Notes: generated by a model from the sequence alone, not told the origin. DNA of 64,000 bases from Cellulomonas sp. WB94 (GCF_003115775.1 NZ_QEES01000002.1:1550001-1614000); one strand, 5' to 3'. Shown: positions 50,856-60,001, counted from the stretch's first letter. Made by a program: numbers and translations.

Positions 50856-51665
50856 ATGAGCGGGTCGCGCCACGAGACCGCCGGCGTCGTCGCGCGGGAG
50901 ATCGCCCCGGACGTGCACTGCCTCGGGCCGTGGGGACGCGTGCAGAACGACGTCTACCTCGTGCGGTCCGGCTCGTCGTGGGTGCTGATCGACGCCGGCT
51001 GGGCGCAGGACGGCCCTCGGATCGAGCGGGCCGCCGAGTTGCTGCTCGGCCCCGGCACGAGGCCGTCCGCGATCCTGCTGACCCACTGCCACCCGGACCA
51101 CGCCGGTGCTGCCCGCGAGCTGGCACGCGCCTGGGGCTGTGCCGTCTGGATGCATCCGGCCGAGCTGCCGTTCGCGACCGGTGACTTCGCCGGCATGCGA
51201 GCGTTCGCGGGGCCGCTCGATCGGCTCGTGGTGCTACCGCTGATGCGGGCGATGGGCACGCGCCGACGCGAGGCGGTGCTCGCCCGGTCGAGCCTCGGCG
51301 AGGTCGCCCGCACGTTCGAACCCGGCGCCGAGGTCCCCGGCCTGCCGGGCTGGGAGTGCATCCCGACGCCGGGTCACACGCCCGGGCACGTCTCCTACTT
51401 CCGACCCGCTGACCGGGTCCTGATCAGCGGTGACGCCGTCATGACCCTCAAGGTCAACACCGTGCCGGGGCTGCTGCTGCAGCAGCCGGGCCTCTCGGGG
51501 CCGCCCTGGTACACGACGTGGAGCCAACGCGCCGCCCGGGAGTCGATCCGCACGCTCGCAGGCCTCGCGCCCACCGTGCTCGCCGGCGGCCACGGCGCGC
51601 CCATGACCGATGCCCGAACGGCGGCCCGGCTGCGGGCCTTCGCCGGGCTCGCAGCGACGGACTGA
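50856..51665 (+). CDS. Metallo-beta-lactamase-fold hydrolase
   Basis: 269 residues. The metal motif is intact: THCHPDHAGA (HxHxDH), GHTPGHVSY (third His), SGDAVM (bridging Asp) and GGHGAPM (last His). N-terminal strand NDVYLVRSGSSWVLIDAGW is typical. Glyoxalase II-like or quorum-lactonase-like activities share this layout; the exact substrate is not evident. ATG after GGCGGCCCCG. Full length. Confidence 0.88.
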   Translation: MSGSRHETAGVVAREIAPDVHCLGPWGRVQNDVYLVRSGSSWVLIDAGWAQDGPRIERAAELLLGPGTRPSAILLTHCHPDHAGAARELARAWGCAVWMHPAELPFATGDFAGMRAFAGPLDRLVVLPLMRAMGTRRREAVLARSSLGEVARTFEPGAEVPGLPGWECIPTPGHTPGHVSYFRPADRVLISGDAVMTLKVNTVPGLLLQQPGLSGPPWYTTWSQRAARESIRTLAGLAPTVLAGGHGAPMTDARTAARLRAFAGLAATD

Positions 51666-51719
51666 CGGGCCCGCGCAGTTCGGGTGCGACCCGAGGAGTC
51701 GGGGCGGAGCTCGTTCGCC

Positions 51720-52088
51720 CTACGACTCAGGGATCTGGGCGCCCCAACCGTCGTAGACGGCTCCGGCGCGGGCGGCCTGCCGGACCATGGCCTCCGTCAG
51801 ATCAGCCAGCACCGCGAGAGAGGCGACAGGGAGGGCCGAGTCGGCCTGCACGGCCCACACCGTCTTCTTCCGGAAGAGCCCGGCCTTGGCCTGGAACGAC
51901 TCCGTCGTGGCGGTCGTCCCCTCGGCCGCGAGTGCCTCGACGAGCGAGACGGCGGCAGCTTCGTCGTCGGCGAAGAAGAAGGTCTCGACGTCGAGGGGTG
52001 ATCCCTCTCGGAGCCCGTGGTCGAGAAGCACGGACCACGTCTCGGCGGTCTTCTGCCTCTGCTGATCGACGAGCGACTCCAGGTCCAC
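51720..52088 (-). CDS. RraB-family protein (ribonuclease E inhibitor-like)
   Basis: 122 residues with the RraB layout: helix LVDQQRQKTAETWSVLLDHG, then VETFFFADDEAAAVSLVEALAAEG, and the C-terminal signature YDGWGAQI. RraB proteins bind and modulate RNase E; in actinomycetes they may do so with RNase E/G. GTG 52088 (MDLESLVDQ) follows TTGAGGC; GTG 52109 adds seven residues. Solitary gene. Confidence 0.75.
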   Translation of the reverse strand: MDLESLVDQQRQKTAETWSVLLDHGLREGSPLDVETFFFADDEAAAVSLVEALAAEGTTATTESFQAKAGLFRKKTVWAVQADSALPVASLAVLADLTEAMVRQAARAGAVYDGWGAQIPES

Positions 52089-52205
52089 GGGCCTCAATCT
52101 AGGGCACACGGCCCCGACCTCGATCGGTGGTGGTACGTCCTAGCCGGGGTGGTGCGGCAGTCGCACGCCGTCGAAGCCCCGGCTTCTGTCGTGTTGACTG
52201 TGCCC

Positions 52206-54179
52206 GTGACCGAACGTGCCCTGCGCCTGCCCCGCGTCCGTGCCTCCGAGCTCGTCGGACGCGGCTGGCTCAACACCGGCGGCCGCGACGTCACGCTGGC
52301 GGACCTGCGCGGCAAGGTCGTCGTGCTGGACTTCTGGACCTTCTGCTGCATCAACTGCCTGCACGTCCTCGACGAGCTGCGCACGCTCGAGGAGCAGTAC
52401 CGCGACGTGCTGGTCATCGTCGGGGTGCACTCCCCGAAGTTCCTGCACGAGGCGGACCCGGTCGCGCTCGCGGCCGCGGTCGACCGCTACGAGGTGCGCC
52501 ATCCCGTCCTCGACGACCCGGACCTGACGACCTGGTCGGCGTACACGGCGCGGGCCTGGCCGACGCTCGTCGTGATCGACCCCGAGGGGTACGTCGTCGC
52601 TCACATGGCGGGCGAGGGTCACCTGCACAACCTCGAGGTCCTGGTCGCGGAGCTCGTGCGCGCGCACGAGGCCGCTGGGACGCTGCACCGCGGCGACGGC
52701 CCGTACGTGCCGCCCGAGCCGACGTCGGGCACGTTGCGCTTCCCCGCGAAGGCGATCGCGCTCGCGGGCGGCACCTTCCTCGTGGCCGACGCCGGGCACC
52801 ACAGCCTCGCCGAGCTCGCGCCCGACGGCGAGACCCTCGTGCGGCGGATCGGCTCCGGGATGCGCGGACCGGCTGACGGCGGGCCCGACGACGCGCGGTT
52901 CAGCGAGCCCAACGGACTGTGCCTCGTGCCCGACGAGCTGCGGGCGGAGGTCGGCTACGACGTGCTCGTCGCCGACACGGTCAACCACGCGCTGCGCGGC
53001 GTGCGGCTCGCGGACGGCACGGTCACGACGGTGGCTGGGACGGGCGAGCAGTACATGGTCGGCGGCGCGGACAACGTCGTGGCGCGGCCCGGTGACGACT
53101 CGGGCACCGACCGCTCGGGCGTCGGGTACGACGGGCCCGCTCTCGACGTCCGGCTCTCGTCCCCGTGGGACGTCGTCTGGTCGCCCGTCGTGGGCGCGTT
53201 CGTCATCGCCATGGCCGGCAACCACACGCTGTGGGCGTTCGACCCGGTGCTCGGCCGGATCACGCGGCTCGCCGGCACGATGAACGAGGGGCTGGTCGAC
53301 GGCCCGGCCGCCGATGCCTGGTTCGCCCAGACCTCAGGGCTCGCAGTCGACACGGCCGGGCGGCTGTGGCTGGCCGACTCGGAGGTGTCCGCGCTGCGGT
53401 TCCTCGACGGCGGCGGACCAGCGGCACCGGCGACGGCGACCGCCGGGGCGTCCGCCACCGTCGGCACGGCCGTCGGGGCCGGGCTGTTCGACTTCGGCCA
53501 CCGCGACGGCCCTGCGGACCAGGCCCTCCTCCAGCACCCCCTCGGCGTCGCAGTGCTGCCCGACGGCTCGATCGCGGTCGCCGACACGTACAACGGCGCG
53601 ATCCGCCGCTACGCGTCCCCGGCCCCGGACGCCCCCGAGGGCAGCGTGGGCGAGGTGACGACGCTCGCGACCGGTCTCGCCGAGCCGAGCGGGGTCGTCG
53701 TGGAGGTCGCCGGCGACGCCATCCGGCTCGTCGTCGTCGAGTCCGGCGCGCACCGGCTGACGCGCATCGGGCTGCCCGCGGCGCTCGCGGGCGAGCTCCT
53801 CGACTCGGGCGCGCACCGCACGCAGCGACCTGTGACCGACCTGGCGCCGGGCGAGGTGCGGCTCGACGTGGTGTTCACGCCCGCCGTCGGGCAGAAGTAC
53901 GACGACCGGTACGGTCCCTCGACGCGCCTGCAGGTGTCGGCGACGCCGCCCGGGCTGCTGCTCGACGGCGCGGGCGACGACGTCGCGCTGACCCGGGTGC
54001 TGCGCCTCGACCCCGCCGTGACCGAGGGGGTGCTGCACGTGACTGCGCACGCCGCGAGCTGCGACGCCGACCCGTCCGTCGAGTACCCCGCCTGCCACCT
54101 CAACGCGCAGGACTGGGGTGTGCCGGTCCGGGTCGTCGCGGGTGCGGCGTCCGAGCTCACGCTGCCGCTGCACGGCTGA
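52206..54179 (+). CDS. Thioredoxin-like / NHL-repeat protein (NHLRC2 type)
   Basis: 657 residues. An N-terminal thioredoxin fold (~20-165) has FWTFCCINCLHVLDEL, a CxxC-type site preceded by an extra Cys, as in TlpA-like redoxins and NHLRC2. It is followed by an NHL beta-propeller (~185-520, repeats such as LADTVNHALRGVRLADG and VADTYNGAIRRYA) and a C-terminal beta-sandwich ending in a HLNAQDWGVPV region. No signal peptide, so probably cytosolic. GTG 52206 chosen; GTGs at 52191 and 52200 are alternatives. The redox partner is unknown. Confidence 0.85.
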   Translation: MTERALRLPRVRASELVGRGWLNTGGRDVTLADLRGKVVVLDFWTFCCINCLHVLDELRTLEEQYRDVLVIVGVHSPKFLHEADPVALAAAVDRYEVRHPVLDDPDLTTWSAYTARAWPTLVVIDPEGYVVAHMAGEGHLHNLEVLVAELVRAHEAAGTLHRGDGPYVPPEPTSGTLRFPAKAIALAGGTFLVADAGHHSLAELAPDGETLVRRIGSGMRGPADGGPDDARFSEPNGLCLVPDELRAEVGYDVLVADTVNHALRGVRLADGTVTTVAGTGEQYMVGGADNVVARPGDDSGTDRSGVGYDGPALDVRLSSPWDVVWSPVVGAFVIAMAGNHTLWAFDPVLGRITRLAGTMNEGLVDGPAADAWFAQTSGLAVDTAGRLWLADSEVSALRFLDGGGPAAPATATAGASATVGTAVGAGLFDFGHRDGPADQALLQHPLGVAVLPDGSIAVADTYNGAIRRYASPAPDAPEGSVGEVTTLATGLAEPSGVVVEVAGDAIRLVVVESGAHRLTRIGLPAALAGELLDSGAHRTQRPVTDLAPGEVRLDVVFTPAVGQKYDDRYGPSTRLQVSATPPGLLLDGAGDDVALTRVLRLDPAVTEGVLHVTAHAASCDADPSVEYPACHLNAQDWGVPVRVVAGAASELTLPLHG

Positions 54180-54183
54180 GGCG

Positions 54184-55632
54184 TCAGCTCGCGCCCTGGA
54201 CCGCCAGGTCGAGCAGGAGCAGCAGCGCCTCGGCGAACGGCGCCGAGCTCTCCTCGGGTGCCGTCGTCTCGACCTCGACGACCCACGGGTCGCTCGCGAC
54301 GGCCAGCGTGCGCACCTGACCGGGGTCGTCGGAGGGCATCCCGCCGCGGGCGACCGCCACCACGCCGCCGTCCTCCGCGTCGCGCAGCACCGACCACGAC
54401 GCGCCGCCCATCGCGCCCGTCGCGGACGCTGCGAGCGCGCACAGCCGCGGCACGAGGCCCGACTGCGCGTTGAGGATCGCGCCGACCCCCGCGGCGATGA
54501 CCTTGTCGACGGTCACGGCCGCGGCCGACGCGCTCGACGCCTCGGCACGGACCGCCCGGGCCCGACGACGCTTGGCCTGGTACTGCGCGGCGTCCGCGCG
54601 ACGGAACAGCGTGCGCGCGTGCTCAGGGCGGCCGTCGGCGGTCGACGCGACGCCCCAGGAGATCGCGGCGCCGTTCACGAGGGGGTACTTGCGGATGGTC
54701 CGGGCGAGGGTCCGCTTGACCTCGTCGCGCGGGAGCCCGATGGTCACGAGGCAGAACTCGTCGCCGCCGAGCCGGGCCACCGTCGTCCCGGGCAGCTGGT
54801 CCTGGGCGCGCCGCAGCACGTCCGCGACGGAGCGCAGGAGGTCGTCGCCCGCGTCGTGGCCGAACTCGTCGTTGACGCGCTTGAGGCCGTCGACGTCGCA
54901 CATGACGACGCACATCTCGAGGTCGGACATGAGGGCGATCTCGGCGGCGTGGTCGGCGACGCGGCGGTTGCCGAGACCGGTCAGAGGGTCGTCGGCGACG
55001 AGGTGCCGCACCTGCTCGTCCAGGTCGACGCGGGCCAGGGCCCCGGCGGTCAGCGCCGAGACCACCTCGGCGGTGGCGACGTCGTCGACCTCGAACAGCG
55101 GCTGCCCGACGTCGCGCGTCGCGAGGATCTGGCCCCACACGTGGCCGTTGACGATGATGGGGGAGCCGAGCCCGGTGACCTGACCGGACGCCCGGAGCGC
55201 CTCGCACTCGACCGCGTCGCCCCAGTCGACCCCCGACTCGTCCGGCGCGTGCGCGACCCAGCTGCTGTGCTCCCGGATGAGGGTGCGCAGCGCGGGCCGG
55301 TCGGCGGAGCGGACGGTGACCCGGGTCGAGCCGGTGGCGCTGCTGACCGTGACGGGCTCGGCGGGCGGCGGGTACACGGACAGGGTGCGGCACGTGTCCT
55401 GCTCGATGCGGGACACGGAGACCGACTGGGCGCCGAGCAGCTCGTGCGCGAGCGCCGCGGCGGCGTCGACGAGCTCACTGATCTTCTCCGCGCGGTCGAG
55501 CCGGTGCGCCGCGAGCGCGAGCCCACGCACGCCGGTCATGGCAGGGGTCGCCGACCGTCGCCCTCGGGCTGCCTCGCTGGCACGTTCCACGCAGTCATCA
55601 TGCTGCACGGCGGGGGTCACGTGAGCCGTCAT
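54184..55632 (-). CDS. GAF-GGDEF diguanylate cyclase
   Basis: 482 residues. A GAF-like sensor (~45-205) precedes a GGDEF domain (~210-365) with DDPLTGLGNRRVADH at its start, CDVDGLKRVNDEFGHDAGD (metal and substrate residues) and an intact RLGGDEF active site near residue 287. It should make c-di-GMP, the ligand of the riboswitch at 3.4 kb. An RxxD inhibitory site is not obvious. About 110 extra residues follow the GGDEF domain (VTVDKVIAAGVGAILNAQSG onward) and look like a separate small sensory fold. Soluble. ATG 55632 follows CAGGTG. Confidence 0.9.
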   Translation of the reverse strand: MTAHVTPAVQHDDCVERASEAARGRRSATPAMTGVRGLALAAHRLDRAEKISELVDAAAALAHELLGAQSVSVSRIEQDTCRTLSVYPPPAEPVTVSSATGSTRVTVRSADRPALRTLIREHSSWVAHAPDESGVDWGDAVECEALRASGQVTGLGSPIIVNGHVWGQILATRDVGQPLFEVDDVATAEVVSALTAGALARVDLDEQVRHLVADDPLTGLGNRRVADHAAEIALMSDLEMCVVMCDVDGLKRVNDEFGHDAGDDLLRSVADVLRRAQDQLPGTTVARLGGDEFCLVTIGLPRDEVKRTLARTIRKYPLVNGAAISWGVASTADGRPEHARTLFRRADAAQYQAKRRRARAVRAEASSASAAAVTVDKVIAAGVGAILNAQSGLVPRLCALAASATGAMGGASWSVLRDAEDGGVVAVARGGMPSDDPGQVRTLAVASDPWVVEVETTAPEESSAPFAEALLLLLDLAVQGAS

Positions 55633-55678
55633 CACCTGATCAGGGGCGCACGTCGCCCGGACGTGCGCGCACGCGAGG

Positions 55679-56854
55679 TCAGACGTGCTCGAGGACGTAG
55701 ATCCGCGGGTGGTGCCCCTTGGCGAACACGCGCAGCTCGGCGCGGACCCGCCAGTGCGCGTCGGCCTCGCGGATGCACCGCTCCATGACCTTGATCTCGT
55801 GCGTGAGCACGACGAGGTGGGCGCCCGGGGCGCTGACCTCGTGCGCCACCCGGAGCAGGTCGGAGTGCAGGGCGGGGTTCGTGACGTGCGAGCCGTGCAG
55901 CGCGCCCCAGGGCGGGTCGGCGAGCACGAGGTCGAACGGGCCGGCGTCGCGCCAGGAGCCACCCGCCGCTGTCACGTCCGCGCGGACCACCTGGGCCCGG
56001 TCGGCAAGTCCCGCCGCCGCGAGGTTCTCCTGGGTCGCGCCGATCGCGGCGGGGTCGATGTCGACGCCCACCGCGGCCGCGGCGGGTCCCGCGAGCAGGC
56101 GCTCGACGAGCAGGGTCCCCGACCCGCACATGAGGTTGGCGACACGGTCGTCCGCCTGGGCCCCCACGATCCGGACGATCGCGGCCGCGATGGTCGCGTT
56201 GACCGCGCCCGGGAAGTCTGCGACCCGCCACGGGCGCGCGGACAGCGGCCGTCCGCCGAGCCGCACGAGCACGTCCCAGCCGGCCACGTCCGCCGGCGCA
56301 CGCGTCGCACCGGGCTGGTCGTTCCGTGGGGTGCGGCGGAAGCGGACGACGACCTCGCCCTCCGCGTCGTCGTGCACCAGGCCCGTGGCGCGGGCGAGCT
56401 CCGCGGCGAGCCGCTGGAACACCGTCGAGTCGTGGCCGGCCGCCTCGAACCGGAACGTGCGCGCCGCCCCGAGCCGCACGGAGGTCGCCATCGCGTCGGC
56501 GATGCGCGGCAGGTGCTCGCCGCTCGTCAGCGACTTGGGTCGCGGCACGTCGAACGTCAGCACGAGGAACACGGCGACCGCGGTGCGCAGGGACAGGGCA
56601 CGCTCGAGCCGACCGACGTGGTCGACGAGCAGCGCGTCCTCGCGACCCGGCACCGGGCGGGGCGGGCGCGGCGGCGCGAGGCGCTCGGTGATCTCCTCGG
56701 CGACGATCTCGCCGAGGCCCGGCAGGAAGGTCACCTCGAGCCGCTGCGTGACGGGCCGGTAGGCCGCGCGCGCGGGTCCGCGCAACGGGGCACGACCCGT
56801 CGACCGGGCAGGGCCGCGCGCCGAGGGGCGCTGGGATGCGTGAGGAGGCGTCAC
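55679..56854 (-). CDS. THUMP-domain class I SAM-dependent methyltransferase
   Basis: 391 residues. The N-terminal part (~25-185) is a ferredoxin-like/THUMP region (VTFLPGLGEIVAEEITERL), the C-terminal part a Rossmann methyltransferase with the SAM motif NLMCGSGTLLVERLL, the acidic VDIDPAAIGATQENL and the catalytic motif VLADPPWG. This matches RNA guanine/cytosine N-methyltransferases of the TrmN/Trm14/RlmL group, so a tRNA or rRNA target is likely. GTG 56854 lies 5 bp after the TetR stop, so both are probably in one transcript. Confidence 0.82.
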   Translation of the reverse strand: MTPPHASQRPSARGPARSTGRAPLRGPARAAYRPVTQRLEVTFLPGLGEIVAEEITERLAPPRPPRPVPGREDALLVDHVGRLERALSLRTAVAVFLVLTFDVPRPKSLTSGEHLPRIADAMATSVRLGAARTFRFEAAGHDSTVFQRLAAELARATGLVHDDAEGEVVVRFRRTPRNDQPGATRAPADVAGWDVLVRLGGRPLSARPWRVADFPGAVNATIAAAIVRIVGAQADDRVANLMCGSGTLLVERLLAGPAAAAVGVDIDPAAIGATQENLAAAGLADRAQVVRADVTAAGGSWRDAGPFDLVLADPPWGALHGSHVTNPALHSDLLRVAHEVSAPGAHLVVLTHEIKVMERCIREADAHWRVRAELRVFAKGHHPRIYVLEHV

Positions 56855-56859
56855 CGCGG

Positions 56860-57465
56860 TCAGACGCCGACGGGGACGCGTGCGCCGACGGCCCGCAGGA
56901 CGAACGTGACGGTGGCCTCGACGGCCGCGTCGCGTGCGGGGCCGCCGTCGGGCACGCGGCGGCTCGACAGGCACGCGTTCACGAGCGGGACGGTGGTGTC
57001 GACGTCCTGCTCGGGGAACGCGCCCGACGCGATCCCCTCAGTGAGGATGCGCCGCAGGACCCGCTCGACGAGGACGACGTGCGCGCGCACCCGTTGCTGC
57101 GTCGCGGGCGACAGGAGCGCGCGCAGGTCCGGCCCGGGGGCGAGGTGGTAGACCCGCTTCAGCCTGGCCTGGGCGCGCACGTACGCGCTGAGCTGCTCGG
57201 TGGGGTCCTCGACGTCCGCGAGCGAACGCTCGAGCGTCTCGACGTACCGCTCGGTCTCGTCGGTGATGAGCCCGACGAGGAGCGACTCCTTGTCAGGGAA
57301 GTGGTTGTACACGGCTGTCCGGCCGATCCCCGCGGCCGCAGCGACGTCCGCGAGCGTGATGACGTCGAAGCCGCGGTCCGTCATGAGCGCGGACAGCGCC
57401 GCGAAGAGTCGCCGCCGGGTCTGCTCGCGGTGCTCGTGCAGCGACCCGCCGATGATCTTGGGCAT
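56860..57465 (-). CDS. TetR-family transcriptional regulator
   Basis: 201 residues. The N-terminal helix-turn-helix ITLADVAAAAGIGRTAVYNHFPDKESLLVGL is a textbook TetR motif. The C-terminal ligand domain (VYHLAPGPDLRALL onward) is of the TetR_C type with no assignable ligand. Upstream lies an inverted repeat TGACA-N13-TGTCA that could be its autoregulatory site. Targets may include the methyltransferase downstream and the divergent VOC gene. Confidence 0.93.
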   Translation of the reverse strand: MPKIIGGSLHEHREQTRRRLFAALSALMTDRGFDVITLADVAAAAGIGRTAVYNHFPDKESLLVGLITDETERYVETLERSLADVEDPTEQLSAYVRAQARLKRVYHLAPGPDLRALLSPATQQRVRAHVVLVERVLRRILTEGIASGAFPEQDVDTTVPLVNACLSSRRVPDGGPARDAAVEATVTFVLRAVGARVPVGV

Positions 57466-57467
57466 GC

Positions 57468-57490
57468 TGACATCCTCGCACGATCTGTCA
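57468..57490. promoter_or_regulatory. Candidate TetR operator
   Basis: TGACA (57468-57472) and TGTCA (57486-57490) form an inverted repeat with a 13-bp spacer directly upstream of the tetR start. Short arms, so modest support. Confidence 0.3.
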
Positions 57491-57573
57491 CTTCCCCTGT
57501 CCGCCGACCGGCCCTCCCTAGGCAGCGCAGCGGCACCGTCCTACCGTGGGCCCACCCGACGGAGGAGACGCAC

Positions 57574-58005
57574 GTGGAACCCCGGCTGACCCTGCTGACC
57601 CTGGGCGTGCGCGACGTCGCGCGCTCGCGACGGTTCTACGTCGATGCGCTCGGCTGGCCCGCTGTGCTCGTGGCCGACGACATCGTGATGGTCCAGGTCG
57701 AGCCCGGCCTGGTGCTCTCGCTGTGGGACCTGGAGGCCATGCGCGCGGAGGTCGGGACGGTCGGCGACCCCGCGACGGCGTCGATCACGCTCGCCCACAA
57801 CGTGTCCGACCCCGCTGCGGTGACGCGGGTCCTCGACGAGGCCGTCGCAGCGGGCGGGACGCTCGTGCAGCCCGGGCAGGTCCGCGAGTGGGGCGGGTTC
57901 AGCGGCTACTTCGCGGACCCCGACGGGTACCGGTGGGAGGTCGCGCACAACCCGGGACTCGTCGTCGCACCCGACGGCACGGTCACGCTGGGACCTGTGG
58001 GCTAG
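57574..58005 (+). CDS. VOC-family (glyoxalase/bleomycin-resistance-like) protein
   Basis: 143 residues, two beta-alpha-beta-beta-beta modules. LTLGVRDVARSRRFYVDALGWPAVL and GYFADPDGYRWEVAHNPG are standard VOC motifs; the Glu in WEVAHN is a metal-ligand candidate. Could be a lyase, dioxygenase-like or binding protein. GTG 57574 follows GGAGGAGACG. It is divergent from tetR across 108 bp. Confidence 0.9.
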   Translation: MEPRLTLLTLGVRDVARSRRFYVDALGWPAVLVADDIVMVQVEPGLVLSLWDLEAMRAEVGTVGDPATASITLAHNVSDPAAVTRVLDEAVAAGGTLVQPGQVREWGGFSGYFADPDGYRWEVAHNPGLVVAPDGTVTLGPVG

Positions 58006-58012
58006 AGGCCTG

Positions 58013-58408
58013 TCAGCGCTGGGGCTTCGCAGCCCGCTGCGCGTCGCGAGCGGCGACCCGCTCCTCTTCCTTGCGGACCTGCTCCTGGATCTCGCGCTCG
58101 CGCACGAGCCAGTTCGGCCGTTCGTCCCGCAGGTCGTTGATCTGCTCGGTCGTCAGCGCGTCGGTCACGCCGCCGCGCGCGAGACCGGCGATCGACACCC
58201 CGAGCCGGGTCGCGATGACCGGGCGCGGGTGCGGCCCGTTCTGGCGCAGCTCGACAAGCCACTCGGGCGGGTTCTCCTGGAGGGCGTCGACCTCGTCGGT
58301 CGTGTGGTCCTGCTCCTGGAACTCCGCGGGGGTCGCCGGCAGGTACACACCCAGCTTCTTGGCCGCCGTGGCGGGCTTCATCGACTGGGTGCTCTTCTTG
58401 GCGCTCAT
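58013..58408 (-). CDS. DUF5997 family protein
   Basis: 131 residues, highly charged. KPATAAKKLGVYLPATPAEFQ, then TTDEVDALQENPPEWLVELRQNGPHPRPVIA and RLGVSIAGLARGGV match the actinobacterial DUF5997 pattern. The segment around LGVSIAGLARGGVTDALT looks helix-turn-helix-like, so a DNA-binding role is conceivable but unproven. It is divergent (58 bp) from the LysR-like effector-domain gene, an arrangement suggesting joint function. Confidence 0.85.
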   Translation of the reverse strand: MSAKKSTQSMKPATAAKKLGVYLPATPAEFQEQDHTTDEVDALQENPPEWLVELRQNGPHPRPVIATRLGVSIAGLARGGVTDALTTEQINDLRDERPNWLVREREIQEQVRKEEERVAARDAQRAAKPQR

Positions 58409-58466
58409 GGTCCCAGGGTATCGACCGCCGCAGGCCGCCGTGCACCGGTCCCGGTAGCGTGACCGT

Positions 58467-59309
58467 GTGCCAGAGCCCGTCGTCCCCGCCCCCCAGGTCT
58501 TCCGGCTCGCCATCGTTCCCGGGGTGACACCGGGCAAGTGGGTCGGGACGTGGCGCGAGCGCCTGCCCGACGTCGCCCTCGAGCTGGTCCACGTGACCGC
58601 GCTCGACGGCGGTGACATCCTGCGCTCCGGAGCCGCCGACGCGGGGCTCGTGCGGCTGCCGGTCGACCGCGCGGAGCTCTCCATCATCCCGCTATACACC
58701 GAGGTACCGGTCGTCGTCGTGCCGGCGGACCACGAGATCACGGCCTTCGCCGACGTCGCCGTCGCCGACCTGGCCGACGAGATCGTGCTGCACCCGCTCG
58801 ACGACCTGCTCGGCTGGGACCGGCTGCCGGGGAAGCCCGCGGCCGAGCGGCCCGCCACGACCGGGGACGCCGTCGAGCTGGTCGCGGCCGGCATCGGCGT
58901 GCTCGTCGTCCCGCAGTCCCTCGCGCGGCTGCACCACCGCCGCGACGTGACGTACCGGCCGCTCACGGACGGTCCGGGGTCGCAGGTCGCCCTCGCGTGG
59001 GTCGAGGAGCGGACGACCGACCTCGTCGAGGAGCTCGTCGGCATCGTCCGGGGGCGGACGGCCCGCAGCTCACGCGGTCGGGTGCCGCGGCCGCCGGAGC
59101 CCGAGGTCGCCCAGGGGACCGCAGGCGCGAAGGGCGGTGCGAAGGGCGCCGCGGGTTCGAAGGCCGGCGGTGTCAAGAGCGGCGACCGGCGCAAGCCGAC
59201 GCCGCGGGTCCCGGGCGACGAGCGTGCGCGCAGCCCGCGGGGGGCCTCCGGCGGTCGCGCGAAGCCGGCGGCCCGGCGCGGCAAGCCGGGTCCGCGCGGG
59301 TCGCGCTGA
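58467..59309 (+). CDS. LysR-type substrate-binding domain protein without DNA-binding domain
   Basis: 280 residues. Residues ~8-200 form a periplasmic-binding-like effector domain as in LysR regulators (FRLAIVPGVTPGKWVGTWRERLP, VAAGIGVLVVPQSLARL), but the N-terminal winged helix-turn-helix is missing; the start is a GTG (58467) right at the domain. The last ~75 residues are rich in Gly, Ala, Lys and Arg (GAKGGAKGAAGSKAGG), like a histone-H1-type nucleic-acid-binding tail. The tail may replace the lost DNA-binding domain, possibly with the divergent DUF5997 protein as partner. This is inference. Confidence 0.8.
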   Translation: MPEPVVPAPQVFRLAIVPGVTPGKWVGTWRERLPDVALELVHVTALDGGDILRSGAADAGLVRLPVDRAELSIIPLYTEVPVVVVPADHEITAFADVAVADLADEIVLHPLDDLLGWDRLPGKPAAERPATTGDAVELVAAGIGVLVVPQSLARLHHRRDVTYRPLTDGPGSQVALAWVEERTTDLVEELVGIVRGRTARSSRGRVPRPPEPEVAQGTAGAKGGAKGAAGSKAGGVKSGDRRKPTPRVPGDERARSPRGASGGRAKPAARRGKPGPRGSR

Positions 59310-59356
59310 CCCCGCCGGGGTGTCCAGCGACGGGCCTGGTCGATAGCGTGGTGGGC

Positions 59357-59902
59357 ATGACGTCGGAACCGCAGGACGCCCCGCCCGAGATCGAGCCGGA
59401 CACCAAGGACTGGACGTGGGTCCTGGACCAGCGGTGCCCCGAGTGCGGGTTCGCCGCGCCTGACGTCGAGCCGACGGACATCGGCGCGACCGTCCGCACG
59501 CTCGCGCCGCGGTGGGTCGGCGCCCTGAGCCGCAGCGACGCCCGACAGCGGCCGGAGCCCTCGGTCTGGTCGGTGCTCGAGTACGGAGCGCACGTCCGGG
59601 ACGTGCACCTCGTGTTCGGGCGGAGGCTCGTGGCCATGCTCGAGCACGACGACCCCCTGTTCGAGAACTGGGACCAGGACGCAGCAGCCCTGGCCGACCG
59701 CTACGACCTGCAGTCCCCGGCCGTCGTGGCGACCGAGCTCGTCGACGCCGCCGACGCGCTGGCCGACGAGTTCGACGGCGTGACGGGCGAGGCGTGGGAC
59801 AGGTCCGGACGACGGTCCAACGGGTCGGTCTTCACCGTCCGCACGCTCGGCCAGTACTTCCTGCACGACGTGATCCACCACCTGCACGACGTGGGCGCCT
59901 GA
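59357..59902 (+). CDS. DinB / mycothiol-dependent isomerase-type protein
   Basis: 181 residues. Helical-bundle DinB superfamily with WSVLEYGAHVRDVHLVFGRRL, containing the first His of the metal triad, and QYFLHDVIHHLHDVGA with the last two His near the C-terminus. The N-terminus has a short motif RCPECGF, typical of the actinobacterial subgroup. DinB-like proteins are thiol-dependent metalloenzymes; in actinomycetes the cofactor thiol is mycothiol. Substrate unknown. The gene-free DnaA-box region follows. Confidence 0.85.
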   Translation: MTSEPQDAPPEIEPDTKDWTWVLDQRCPECGFAAPDVEPTDIGATVRTLAPRWVGALSRSDARQRPEPSVWSVLEYGAHVRDVHLVFGRRLVAMLEHDDPLFENWDQDAAALADRYDLQSPAVVATELVDAADALADEFDGVTGEAWDRSGRRSNGSVFTVRTLGQYFLHDVIHHLHDVGA

Positions 59903-59928
59903 CCCCTTAGCACGACTTCGAGGGGCCC

Positions 59929-59962
59929 TTGTCCACAGCCCCTGTCCACAGATGCGTCCACA
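59929..59962. other. DnaA-box cluster 1 (three boxes)
   Basis: TTGTCCACA at 59929-59937 is an exact actinobacterial DnaA box; CTGTCCACA (59942-59950) and GCGTCCACA (59954-59962) differ at the first one or two positions. All are on the + strand, spaced 12-13 bp apart, in gene-free DNA. Confidence 0.6.
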
Positions 59963-60001
59963 GGTCCCAGGACACGGGCTGCTGGTCCTGGGTATGGTCC
60001 C

